Counted from the stretch's first letter, positions 1-10,421 are shown. The stretch: 19,267 bases of DNA from Actinidia chinensis (GCA_009663005.1 VIGQ01000672.1:1-19267), one strand, 5' to 3'. The notes: a model not told the origin generated them from the letters alone. Made by a program: numbers and translations.

Positions 1-380
1 TTTGATTTTTCTACCAATGCACTGGATGAAAGCCGAGTAAGGAGTTCGAGCTTCAAAACAGCTCGTCTACCCCTTCTCGGCGTTTTAATCGAGTTAACTT
101 GTAAAAACTTACATTGACAGCTCGGACCCGCTCGTTTCTTTTCGGCTATCGTTCTTATCCGATTTTCTACTAGTGCAACTGATTACAGCCGTGTAATGCA
201 GGTCGGAGCTCAAACAAGCTCAGTTAGCCTCCCTCCAACCAATCCCTCTCCCCTTCTCGCATTTTAATCGAGTTAACTTGTAAAAACTTACATTGGACAG
301 GCTCGGAACCCTAGTTCGAGTTCGGCTATCTTTCTTATCGATTTTTCTACTAAGTGCAACTGGATTAAAGCCAGTGAATG

Positions 381-400
381 TAGTTTGGAACCCTCGTTCG
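381..400 (+). repeat. Half-monomer deletion junction (Z to W)
   Basis: The end of a Z A-half (GTGAATGTAGTTTGGA) runs straight into the A-half start of a W (GGAACCCTCGTTCGAG). A full B half is missing. The joint lies in the TTTGGA/TTGGAA word that begins both halves, as expected if recombination paired a B half with an A half. The same joint recurs at 2261. Confidence 0.75.
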
Positions 401-508
401 AGTTTGGGTAGCTATCCCTTGGATTTTTCTACCAAATGAAGTTGGATTAAAGCCACTGAAGGTAGTTCGGAGTTTACAAAGAGCTCGGCTAACCCGTTCT
501 CGCATTTT

Positions 509-580
509 AATCGAGTTAACTTGTAAAAAATTACATGGACGGCTCGTCTAACCCCTTCTTTCTTGCGTTTAATCGAGTTA
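509..580 (+). repeat. Internal deletion joining two B halves
   Basis: Two AATCGAGTTAACTTG anchors lie only 62 bp apart (509 and 571) instead of 161. Between them GGACGGCTCG, the beginning of an A half, is fused to TCTAACCCC, the middle of a B half. Compared with the sister block starting at 1829, an X unit and the A half of a Y are lost. GCTCG is present at both parental sites and may be the microhomology used. Confidence 0.7.
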
Positions 581-1828
581 ACTTGTTAAAAACTTCATTG
601 GAACAGGCCTCGACACCCTCGTTCGAGTTTTTCGTCTAATCTTCTATCGATTTTTCTACAAGTGCAACTGTATTAAAGCCAGTGCATTATTTCCGGAGCT
701 TCAAACTAGCTCGGCTAACCCCTTCTCGCGTTTTAATCAAGTTAACTTATAAAAAATTACATTGGACAAGCTCGAAACCCTCGTTCGAGTTCAGCTAGCT
801 TTCCTATCGATTTTTCTACCAAGTGAAACTGGATTAAAGCAAGCGAAGGCAGTTCGGAGCTTCAAACCAGTTCGGCTAACCCCTTCTCGCATTTTAATCG
901 AGTTAACTTGTAAAACATTATATTCGATAAGCTCGGAACCCTCGTTCGAGTTTGGCTAACTTTGCCTTTGATTTTTCTACCAAGTGAACCTGGATTATAT
1001 CTAGTGAATGCAGTTCGGAGCTTCAAATCAGCTCGGCTAACCGCTTCTCATGTTTTAATCGAGTTAACTTGTAAAAAATTACATTGGACAAGCTCGGAAC
1101 TCTCGTTCGAGTTCGGCTTGCTTTTCCTTGGATTTCTTACAGTTCAACTGGATGAAAGCCAGTGAAGGCAGTTCGTAGCTTAAAATAGCTCGGCTACCCC
1201 TTCTCGTGTTTTTTAATCGAGTTAACTTGTAAAAAATTCCATTGGACCGGCTCGGAACCCTCTTTCAGTTCGGCTCTTTCTTATCCGATTTTTCTACTAG
1301 TGCAATAATTAAGCCATGAATGTATTTTGGAGCTTCAACAATCCCATTTAACCCCTTCTCGCGTTTTAACATGACTTTTAACAAATTATATTCGACAAGC
1401 TCGGACCCTTGTTCGAGTTCGGCTAGCTTTCCTATCGATTTTTCTACCAAGTGAAACTGGATTAAAGCAATTGAAGGCAGTCGAGCTTCAAACCATTCGG
1501 CTAACCCCTTCTCGCGTTTTAATCAGTTAACTTGTAAAAACTTACATGACAAGGTTGGAACCCTCGTTCAAGTTGGGTAGCTATCCCTTGTATTTTTTCT
1601 ACCAATGCAGTTGAGTAAAGCCGCTGGGGGTAGTCGTAGTTTACAGAGCTCGGTCTAGCCCTTCTCGCATTTTAATCGAGTTAACTTGTAAAAAATTACA
1701 TTGGACGGCTCCGGAAACCGCGTTCAGTTCGGCTAACTTTTCCTTGGATTTCTACCAAGTGAACCTAGATTATTCTACGAATGCAGTTCGGTGCTTCAAA
1801 TCAGCTTGGCTAACTGCTTCTCGGTTTT

Positions 1829-3513
1829 ATCGAGTTAACTTGTAAAAAATGGCATTGGAAGCTCGAACCCTCGTTCGAGTTCGCTTGCTTTCCCTTGGAT
1901 TTTCTACCAAGTGCAAATGGAGGGAAAAGCCAGTGAAGGCAGTTCGGAGCTTCAAAAAACAGCTCGTCTAACCCTTCTCGCGTTTTTAATCGAGTTTTAA
2001 AACTTGTTAAAAAATAATTGGACAGGATCGGAACCCGTTCTTGTTACGGCATCTTTCTATGATTTTTCTACTAAGTGCAATGGATACAGGCCAGTGATGC
2101 AGTTCGGAGCTTAAACAAGCTCAGTTAGCCCCTTCTCGCATTTAATCGAGTTAACTTGTAAAAAACTTACATTGGACAGGCTCGAAAACCCTAGTTCGAG
2201 TTCGGCTTCTTCTTATCGATTTTTCTTACTAAGTGGCAACGGGATTAAAGCAAGTGAATGTAGTTGGGAACCCTCGTTCGAGTTGGGTAGCTATCCTTGG
2301 ATTTTTCATACCAATGAAGTTGGATTAAAGCCACTGAGGTAGTCAGGAGTTTACAAGAAGCTGGCTAAACCCGTCTCGCATTTAATCGGAGTTAACTTGC
2401 TAAAAACATACATGGGACGGGCTCGGAACCATCGTTCGAGTGCGGTTATACTTTTCCTTGGATTTTTTCACCAAGTGAACCTAGATTATATCTACGTGAA
2501 GCAGTTCGGAGCTTCAAATCAGCTTGGCTAATGCTCTAGTGTTTTTAATCGGTTAACTTGTAAAAAATTGCATTTGGACAAGCTCGAAACCATCGTTAGA
2601 GTTCGGCTTGCTTTCCCTTGGATTTTTCTACCCGAGTGCAACTGGAGAAAGCCAGTGAAGGCAGTTTCGGACGTCAAAACAGCTTCGCTAACCCCTTCTC
2701 GCTTTTAATCGAGTTAAAACTTGTAAAACTGACATTGGACAGGATCGGACCCTCGTTCTTGTTCGGCTTCTTTCTTATCGATTTTTACTAAGTGAAACTG
2801 GATTAAAGCCAGTGAATGCAGTTCGGAGCTTCAAAAACTGCGGCTACCCCTTCTCGCGTTTTAATCAAGTTAACTTATAAAAAAAATTACATGGACAAGC
2901 TCGAAACCTGTTCGAGTTCGCGAGCTTTCCATCATTTTTTCTACCAAGTGAAACTGGATTAAAGAGCAAGGAAGGCGTTCGGAGCTTCAAACCAGTCGGC
3001 TAACCCCTTCTCGCATTTTAATCGAGTGAACTTGAAAAACATTATATTCAATAAGCTCGGAACCATCGTTCGAGTTTGTGGCTAAACTTTGCCTTTGAAA
3101 TTTTTTTTTACCAATGAACCTGGATATATCTAAGTGAATTGCAGTTCGGAGACTAAAATCAGCCTCGGCTAACCGCTTCTCATGTTTTTTAACGAGTAAC
3201 TTGTAAAAAAATTACATGGGGACAAAGCTCAGAAACTCCGTTCGAGTTCGGCTTGCTTTCCTGATTTTCTACCAAGTGCAAACTGGATGAAAGGCGTGGA
3301 AGGCACGTTCGGAGCTTAAAAACAGCTCAGATAAACCCCTTCTCGCGTTTTAACTACGAGTTAACTTGTGTAAAAAATTCATGGACAGACTCGGAACCCT
3401 GTTCGAGTTCGGTATCTTTCTTATCGATTTTTCTACTAAGTGCAACTGGATTAAAGCCAGGTGAAGGCAGTTCGGAGCTTCAAACCAAGCTAAGTGAACC
3501 ACTTCTCGCGTTT
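1829..3513 (+). repeat. Left multimer, copy 2 (Y-Z-Z-W-X-Y-Z-V-X-Y-Z)
   Basis: This block repeats the class order of the first 1.8 kb and carries the same half-monomer deletion in its second Z, near 2261. It retains the X and complete Y that copy 1 has lost. The distance between the two deletion junctions (381 and 2261) is 1880 bp, which estimates the multimer period on this side of the window, before allowing for the deletion in copy 1. After about 3513 the order departs from copy 1: two further Z monomers follow instead of V-W. Many single-base indels are present. Confidence 0.65.
2261..2280 (+). repeat. Second copy of the half-monomer deletion junction
   Basis: TAGTTGGGAACCCTCGTTCG here matches TAGTTTGGAACCCTCGTTCG at 381 apart from one base, again joining a Z A-half to a W A-half. 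Sharing a rare joint shows the surrounding multimers were copied after the deletion arose. Confidence 0.75.
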
Positions 3514-5163
3514 TATCGAGTTAACTTGTAAAAAATTACATGGACAGGCTCGGAACCCTCGTTAAAGTCGGCTATCTTTCTTATCGATTTTCTCTAAGTG
3601 CAACAAAAAAGCAAAAATGGATTTAAAGCTAGTGAATGTAGTTTGGAGCTTCAAAACAAGCTCAGTTAACCCCTTCTCTCGTTTTAATCGAGTTAACTTG
3701 TCAAAACGAAATTGAAAGGCTCGGACCCTCGTTCGAGTTCGGCTATCTTTTTATCGATTTGTTATACTAAGTGCACTGGATTAAAGCCAGTGAGTAGTCG
3801 GAGCTTCAAACTAGCTCGGCTAGCCCTTCTCGCGTTTTAATCAAGTTAAACTTTTAAAAAATTACATTGGCTAAGCTCGTAACCCGCGTTCGAGTTCAGC
3901 GAGCTTCTATCGATTTTTAACAAGTGAAACGGGATTTAAAGCAAGCGAAGGCAGTTTGGAGTTCAATGCAGTTCGGCTAACCCTTATGGCATTTTAATCT
4001 GAGGTTAATTGTAAAAACATTATATCGATGAGGCTCGGAAACCCTCGTTCGGAGGTGGCGAACTTTGCCTTTGATTTTTTATACCAAGTGAACCTGGATT
4101 ATATCTAGTGAATGCAGTTCGGAGCTTCAAATCAGCTCGGCTAACCGCTTCTAATGTTTTAATCGAGTTAACTGGTAAAAAATTACATGGACAAGCTCCG
4201 AAACTCTCGTTCGAGTTCGGCTGCTTTTCTTGGATTGTTTTACCAAGTGCAACTGGATGAAAGCCAGTGAAGCAGTTCGGAGCTTAAAACAAGCTCGGTA
4301 ACCTTCTCGCGTTCTAATCGGAGTTAACTTGTAAAAAAATACAGGGACAGGCTCGGAACCCTCGATTCGAGTAGGCTTTTATCTTCTTGATCGATCTTTT
4401 ATACTAAGTGACACTGGATTAAAGCCAGTGAATTGCAGTTCGGAGCTTCAAATAAGCTCAGGTAACCCCTTCTCGCGTTTTAGTCGAGTAACTTGTAAAA
4501 CGTACATTGGACAGGCTCGGAACCCTCAGTCAAGTTCCGTTATCTTTCTTACGATTTTTCTACTAAGTGGCAACTGATAAAGCAAGTGAATGTAGTTTGG
4601 ATCTTCAAACAAGCTCAGTTAACCCCTTCTCGCGTTTTAATAACTGTACAAAATTACATTGACAGCTCGAAACACTTCGTTCGAGTTACGGTTGATTTCC
4701 CTTTGATTTTTACAAGTGCAAATGGATGAAAGCCAGTGAAGGAAGTTCGGAGCTCCAAAAAACAGCTCGTTTCTAAACCCATTCTCGCGTTTTAATCGAG
4801 TTAACTTGTAAAAAATTACATTGGAAAGGATTCGGAACCCTCTTTTTTTTGTTTGTTTTTTTTTTTTTTTTTTTTTTTTTTTGTTGAGTTCGGCATCTTT
4901 CTTATCGATTTTTCTACTAAAGTGTAACTGGATAAAAAGCCAGTGAATGAGGTTCGGAGCTTCAACGAGCTCGGCTAACACCTTCTCGTGTTTTAAGCGA
5001 GGTAACTTGTAAAAAAAAATTAACCATTGGAGAGGGCTCGGAACCCTCGTTCGAGTTCGGCTAGCTTTCCTATGATTTTTCTACCAAGTGCAAAAACTTG
5101 GATTAAAGCCAAGTAATGCAATTCGGAGCTTCAACCAGTCGCCTAAACCCATTCTCGCATTTT
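3514..5163 (+). repeat. Z-rich satellite block (Z-Z-V-X-Y-Z-Z-Y-Z-V)
   Basis: The monomers carry the Z marker TATCTTTCTTATCGATTTTT repeatedly, interspersed with V, X and Y types in the recurring order Z-V-X-Y-Z. Consecutive Z monomers suggest local single-unit duplication. A 12-13 base A-rich insertion sits at about 3604-3617, inside the CAACTGGATTAAAGC word. A long T tract sits at 4842-4882. Otherwise the block is ordinary satellite with frequent single-base indels. Confidence 0.65.
4842..4882 (+). repeat. Long T tract (ending in T27) inserted in a monomer
   Basis: T8-G-T3-G followed by 27 T (4856-4882) replaces the centre of the CCCTCGTTCGAG word of an A half. The satellite resumes with GTTGAGTTCGGC. 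A nine-T version occupies the same place in the monomer at 7278-7286. No target-site duplication or retroelement body adjoins it, so it is not a poly(A) tail that I can support. Homopolymer expansion during sequencing is the simplest explanation. Confidence 0.8.
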
Positions 5164-7724
5164 AATGAGTTTAACTTGTAAAAAATTATATTGGACAAGC
5201 TCGGAACCTCGTTCGAGTCGGTAGCTTTCCCTTGGATTGTTATATGAAGTGCAACTGGATTAAAACCAGCGAAAATCAGTCGGAGCTTAAACAGCTCGCT
5301 AACCCTCTAGAGTTTAATTTAGTTAAACTTGTAAAAAATTATATTGGGACAAGCTTGGAAAACCCCTCGTTCAAGTTTGGGTAGCTATCCCTTGGAGTTT
5401 TCTACCAATGCAGTTGGATTAAAGACAGTGAAGGCAGTTCGGAGTTTTAAAACCAACCCGGCTCACCCGGTTCTGAGCATTTTAACGAGGTTAATTGTAA
5501 AAAAATTACATTGGACCAAGCTCGGAAACCCTCGTTGAGTTCGGCTTGCTTTCCGTTGGAGTTTTCTATAAGTGCAACTGGATTAAAACAGTGAAATCAG
5601 TTCGGAGCTTTAAAACCGCCGGCAGCAAACCCTTGGAGTTCTAAGTTAGTTAATGTTAAAAAAATAATGGAAAGCTTGGAACCCTCGTTCAGTTTGGGTA
5701 GCTATCCCTTGGATTTTTCTACCAAATTGCAGTTGGATTTAAAGATAGTGAAGGCGTTCGGGTTTAAAACCAACAGACTAACCGTTCTTCGCATTGCAAA
5801 TCGGTTAAACTTGTAAAAATTACATTAGGACCGGCTCGGAACCCTGTTCGAGTTCGGTTAACTTCCATTGATTTTTTAACCAAGTGAATCTGGATTATAT
5901 CTACTGAATGCAGTCGGAGCTTCAAATAGCTCGGCGAAATCCTCTTCTAGCGTTTAATCGAGTTTAAATGTAAAAATTACCATGGACAGGCTCGGAACCC
6001 GTTCGAGTTCGGCTAGCTTTCACTATCGATTTTTACCAAGTCAAAACGGATTAAAGCAAGTGAAGGCAGTCGGAGCTTCAAACCCGTTCGGCTAACCGTT
6101 CTCGCGTTTTAATCGAGTTAACTTATTAAAAAATTACATTGGAAACAAGATTGGGACCCTTGTTCAAGTTGGGGGGGGTAGCTATCCCTTGGAAGTTTTT
6201 ACCAAATGCAGTTGGATAAAGCCAGTGAAGGCAGTTCGGTGTTTAACCAACCGGCTAACCGTTCTCGCATTTTAATCGGGTTACTTGAAAAAATTACATT
6301 GGACAAGCTCGGAACCCCTATGTTCGAGTTCGGCTTGCTTTCCCTTGGATTTTTCTATTCAAAGTGCAACTGGATTTAAAAACAAGCGAAATCAGTCGGA
6401 GCTTTAAAAAATAGCTCAACTAAACCCCTTCTGGAGTTTAATTTAGTTAACTTGTAAAAAATTACATCGAAAGCTTGAACCCTCGTTCAAGTGGGTAGCT
6501 ATCCCATCGGACTTTTTCTACCAAATGCAGTTGGATTAAAGGCTAGGGAGGCAGGCGGAGTTTAAAACAACTCGGCTAACCGTTCTCGCATTTTAATCGA
6601 GTTAACTTGTAAAAAATACATTAGACCGGCTCGGATACCCTCGTTCGAGTTCGGTAACTTTCCCTTGGATTTTCTACCAGTGAATCTGGATATATATACT
6701 GAATGCAGTTCGGAGCTTCAAATCAGCTCGCTAATTCCATCTCGCGTTTTTAATAGAGTTAACTTGTAAAAATTACATTGGACAGGCTCGGGACAAAACC
6801 CTCGTTCGAGTTCGGTAGCTTTCCTATCGGTTTTAGACCAAGTGCAACTGATTAAAGCAAGTGCAGGCAGTTCGGAGCTTCAAAAACCAGCTCAGCTACA
6901 CTTTCTCGCGTTTTAATCGAGTTAACTGTAAAAAAGTACATTGGACAAGCTTGGAACCCTTGTTTTCAAGGTTTGAGGTAAGTATCCTTGGAGTTTTCTA
7001 CCAAATGCAGTTGGATTAAAGCCAGTGAAGGCAGTTCGGTGTTTACAAACCAAATCGGCGAACCCGTTCTCGCATTTTTAATCGGGTTAACTTGTAAAAA
7101 AATTAATTGTACAAGCTCGGAACCTCATTCGAAGTTCGGCCTAGCTTTCTATCGATTTTTCTACCAAGTGCAACTGGATAAAGCAAGCGAAGGTAGTTCG
7201 GAGCTTCAAACCAGTTGGTAACCTTCTCGACATTTTAATTCGAGTTCCACATGTGAAAAATTATATTCGATAAGAACTTCGGAACCCTTTTTTTTTGTTC
7301 GAGTTCGGCTAGCTTTATATTGATTTTTCTACCAAGTGCAACGGATAAGCCAGTGAAGGAAGTTCGGAGCTTCAAACTAGCTCGGCTAACCCCTTCTCGC
7401 GTTTTAATCGAGCATAACTTGTAAAAAAAATACATTGGACAAGCTCGGAACCCGCTCGAGTTCGGCTAGCTTTCCTATCGATTTTTACCAAGGCAACTGG
7501 ATTAAAATCAAGGGAGGCAGTTCGGAAGCTTCAAAACCAGTTCAGTTAACCCTTTCTCCGTGTTAATAGAGTAACTTATAAAAATTACATTGGGACACCG
7601 CTTGGAAACCCCTCGGGTCAAGTTTGGGTAGCTATCCTTGGATTTTTCTACCAAATGTAGTGGATTAAAGCCAATGAAGGCAGTTCGGAATTTAAAACCA
7701 ACTCGGCTAACCAGGTTCTCGATT
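5164..7724 (+). repeat. W-rich satellite block with a five-monomer sub-period (W-X-V-W-U)
   Basis: W monomers (GGGTAGCTATCCC, CCAAATGCAGTTGG) occupy about every second or third position: U, W, U, W, X, V, W, U, W, X, V, W, V, V, V, W. The run W-X-V-W-U starting near 5700 recurs as W-X-V-W-V from near 6500, giving a local period of about 0.8 kb. U monomers here have AATTTAGTTAA in place of AATCGAGTTAA, and an altered B half with GGAGCTTTAAAA. This region is clearly different in class composition from the right half of the window. Confidence 0.6.
7278..7286 (+). repeat. T9 tract at the CCCTCGTTCGAG position
   Basis: GGAACCC is followed by nine T and then GTTCGAGTTCGGC. It is a small version of the T tract at 4842 at the same monomer position. 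Confidence 0.7.
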
Positions 7725-8087
7725 TAATAGAGTTAACTTGTAAAAAAATTACATTGGACAAGCTCGGAACCCTCGTTCGAGTTCGGCTTGCTTTCCATTG
7801 GATTTTTCTACCAAGTGCAACTGGATTAAGCTAGTGAAGAGCAGTTCAGAGCTTCCAAAATAGCCGGCTAACCCCTTCTCGCGTTTTTAATCGAGTTAAC
7901 TGTAAAATAGTACATTGGGACAAGCTTGGAACCCTCGTTCAAGTTTGGGTAAGCTATCCTTGGAGTTTTTCTTACCAAATGTAGTGGATTCAAGCCAGTG
8001 AAGGTTTAGTTCGAGTTACAAAGAGCTCGGCTAACCCGTTCTCGCATTTTAATCGAGTTAACTTGTAAAAAATTACATTGGACGGGC

Positions 8088-8248
8088 TCGGAACCGTCGT
8101 TCGAGTTCGGCTAACTTTTCCTTGGATTTTTCTACCAAGTGAACCTAGATTATATCTAGTGAATGCAGTTCGGAGCTTCAAATCAGCTTGGCTAACTGCT
8201 TCTCGTGTTTTAATCGAGTTAACTTGTAAAAAATTGCATTGGACAAGC
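8088..8248 (+). repeat. Monomer made of two diverged half-units (A 82 bp, B 79 bp)
   Basis: In this clean unit the A half starts with TCGGA at 8088 and the B half with TCGGA at 8170; the next A half starts at 8249. Within each half three words are collinear. TCGGA is at offset 0 in both. TCGGCTAAC (A, 8107) pairs with TTGGCTAAC (B, 8188), at offsets 19 and 18. AGTGAAC (A, 8138) pairs with AGTTAAC (B, 8217), at offsets 50 and 47. The 3-bp offset difference equals the length difference of the halves. This supports an ancestral unit of about 80 bp that was dimerised and then diverged. Confidence 0.75.
8145..8159. repeat. Perfect inverted repeat in X monomers (6-bp arms, 3-bp spacer)
   Basis: CTAGAT (8145-8150), spacer TAT, then ATCTAG (8154-8159). 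The same arms are at 10516-10530. X2 monomers carry CTGGAT in the left arm, so one pair becomes G-T. Other monomer classes have a different dyad at the same position. No role is shown by the sequence. Confidence 0.85.
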
Positions 8249-8304
8249 TCAGAACCCTCGTTCGAGTTCGGCTTGCTTTCCCTTGGATTTTTCTACCAAG
8301 TGCA

Positions 8305-8321
8305 ACTGGATGAAAGCCAGT
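8305..8321. repeat. Inverted repeat in Y monomers at the same site (5-bp arms, 7-bp spacer)
   Basis: ACTGG (8305-8309), spacer ATGAAAG, then CCAGT (8317-8321). Z monomers have the same arms around ATTAAAG. W monomers have TTGG in the left arm, and V and U monomers break one arm (GCAAG and CTGAA respectively). Confidence 0.8.
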
Positions 8322-8835
8322 GAAGGCAGTTCGGAGCTTCAAAACAGCGCGTCACCCCTCTCGCGTTTTAATCAGACGTGAACTTGTAAAAACTTACATT
8401 GGCAGGCTCGAAATCCTCGTACGAGTTCGGCTATTTCTTATCGATTTTCTACTAAGTGCAACTGGATTAAAAGCCAGGAAGTAGTTTGGAGCTTCAAACA
8501 AGGCTCCGTTAAACCCTTCTCGGTTGTAATCGAGTTAAACTTGCTACAAAATTATATTGGAACAAGCTCGGGAACCCGTTCGAGTTCGGCTTGCTTTCCT
8601 ATGGATTTTCTACAAGTGCAACGATGAAAGCCCGTCAGGCATTCGGAGCCTTCAAAACAGTTCCGGCTAATCCCTTCTCGCGTTGTAATCGAGTTAACTT
8701 GTCAAAAAATACATTGGACAAGCTTGAACCATTGTTCAAGTTTGGGTGCTACCCTTGGAGTTTTCTACCAAATGCGTTGGATTAAAGCCAGTGAAGGCAA
8801 ATTTCGGTGTTTAAACCAACTCGGCTACCGTCTTC

Positions 8836-8850
8836 TTTTTTTTTTTTTTT
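8836..8850 (+). repeat. T15 tract in a B half
   Basis: Fifteen T followed by CCACG are inserted between CCGTCTTC and CGCATTTTAA in a W-type monomer. The flanking satellite is otherwise continuous. Confidence 0.8.
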
Positions 8851-9640
8851 CCACGCGCATTTTAAAGGGTTAAACTAGTAAAAATTACATTGGACGGGCT
8901 CGAAACCCTAGTGAGTGGATAACTTCTCTTGGATTTTTCTACAGTGGACTGGATTATATCTATGAATGCAAGTCGGAAGCTTCAATCAGCTCGGCTAACC
9001 GCTTCTCGTGTTTTAATCGAGTTAACTTGTAAAAACATTACATTGGACAGCTCGGAACCTCGTTCGAGTTCGGCTTGCTTTCCCTGGATTTTTCTACCAA
9101 ATTCAACTGGATGAAGCCAGTGAGGCAGTTCGGAGCTCCAAAATAGATCGGCTAAATCCCCTTCCGCGTTTTGATCGAGTAACTTGTAAAAAATTACATG
9201 GACAGGCTCGGAAACCCTCGTTCGCGTTCGGGCTAGCTTCTCTGCTTCCCTATTTTTATGATTTTTCTACCAAGTGCAACTGGAATAAAGCACGTGCAGG
9301 CAATTCGGAGCCTTCCAACCAGTTCGCCTAACCCCTCTCGCATTTTAATCGAGGTAACTTATAAATAATTATATCGACAAGCTCGGAACCTTCTCGAGTT
9401 CGGGTAGCTTTCCCTTGGATTTTTCTATCAAAGGAAACTGGATAAAAAAAGTGAAATCATTCGGAGCTTTAAAACAGCTCAGAGAACCTTCTCGAGTTTT
9501 ACAATTTAGTTAACTTGATAAAAAAATACATTGGGACAAGTTGGAACCCTCGTTCAAGTTTGGGCTAGCTATCCCTTGGATTTTTCTACCAATGCAGTTG
9601 GATTAAAGCCAAGTGAAAGGCAGTTCGGAGTTTAAAACCA

Positions 9641-9732
9641 AACCCCCCCCCCTCCCCCCCTTACACCCCCTGTCACCTCCCCTCCACCCCTTTTTTCCAA
9701 ACCCCCCACCCAACCCCCCCCCCTTGTTCCTT
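9641..9732 (+). repeat. C-rich insertion of about 90 bp inside a monomer
   Basis: A W-type B half is interrupted between AAAACCAA and TAGCTAACCCG by roughly 90 bases made mostly of C runs with some T and A (C10, T, C7, then ACCCCC, CCTCC, T6, and further C runs). The spacing between the flanking anchors is about 253 bp, which is 161 plus about 92. There are no terminal inverted repeats and no clear target duplication. It is the longest non-satellite stretch in the window. Its graded, degenerate homopolymer make-up suggests a basecalling failure, although a real polypyrimidine insertion cannot be excluded. Confidence 0.8.
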
Positions 9733-10109
9733 TAGCTAACCCGTTCTCGCATTTTAATAGAGTAACTTGTAAAAAATTACATTGGACGGCGGGAACCCTC
9801 GTTCGAGTTCGGCCCTACTTTACCCTTGGATTTTTCTACCAAGTGAACCGGATTATATCTAGTGAATGCAGTTCGGAGCATTCAAATCAGAGCGGCTAAA
9901 ACCGCCTTCTCGTGTTTTAATAGAGTTAACTTGCTAAAAAATTACATTGGACGGGATAAGAACCCTCGGCGAGTTCAGCTCTAACTTTATCTGGGATTTC
10001 TTACCAAGTGAACTGGATTATATATAGTGAATGTAGTCCGGAGCTTCAAATCAGCTCGGCCTAACCGCTTCTCGTGTTTTAATCGAGTTAACTTGTAAAA
10101 AATTACATT

Positions 10110-10127
10110 CCCCCCCCCCCCCCCCCC
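10110..10127 (+). repeat. C18 homopolymer at the ACATT/GGAC site
   Basis: Eighteen C lie between AATTACATT and TGGACAAGCTCGG, with the satellite otherwise intact. The G11 run at 11251 is at the same monomer position. Confidence 0.85.
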
Positions 10128-10421
10128 TGGACAAGCTCGGGGAACCCCGTCGAGTTCGGCTGCTTTTCCCTTGGATTTTTCTCCCAAGTGCAATGGCTAT
10201 GAAAGCACAATGGAAGGTTGTTCGGAGCTTCAAAACAGCTCGGCTAACCCTTTCTCGCGTTTTAATCGAGTGAACTTGTAAAAACTTACATTGGACAGGC
10301 TCGGAACCCTTGTTGAGTTCTGCTATCTTTCTATTGATTTCTACGAAGTACAAATGGATTTAAAGCCAGTGACGGTAGTTCGGAGCTTCAAAACTAGCCG
10401 GCTAACCCCTTCTCGGGTTTT

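Larger units (their letters stand above)
1..1828 (+). repeat. Left multimer, copy 1 (Y-Z-Z-W-Z-V-X-Y-Z-V-W-X, with deletions)
   Basis: The class order read from A-half words is Y, Z, a Z lacking most of its B half, W, then Z, V, X, Y, Z, V, W, X. The first eight or so monomers match the order at 1829-3513, including the truncated Z. Here, however, an X and the A half of a Y that are present in copy 2 are missing, at about 540. At about 218-241 a short pyrimidine-rich stretch interrupts the CAGTTAACCCC site. The stretch 735-1057 is clean, with two units of exactly 161 bp. Unit assignment is by eye, so block edges are good to roughly 20 bp. Confidence 0.7.

Noticed and set aside
762..1165. Two adjacent plus-strand open frames with similar peptides, as if a tandem gene family
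   Set aside because: The similarity comes from the DNA repeat itself; there are no coding signatures and the same peptides appear throughout the window.
4842..4885. Poly(A)/poly(T) tail of an inserted retroelement
   Set aside because: There is no element body, target-site duplication or other non-satellite sequence next to the T tract; satellite resumes immediately on both sides.
4637..4981. Minus-strand open frame of 114 residues with a lysine run
   Set aside because: The lysine run is the T tract read backwards and the rest is satellite translated in shifting frames. No domain, start context or conservation supports a protein.
9641..9732. Small transposon insertion in the C-rich stretch
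   Set aside because: No terminal inverted repeats, no target duplication and only degenerate homopolymer content.
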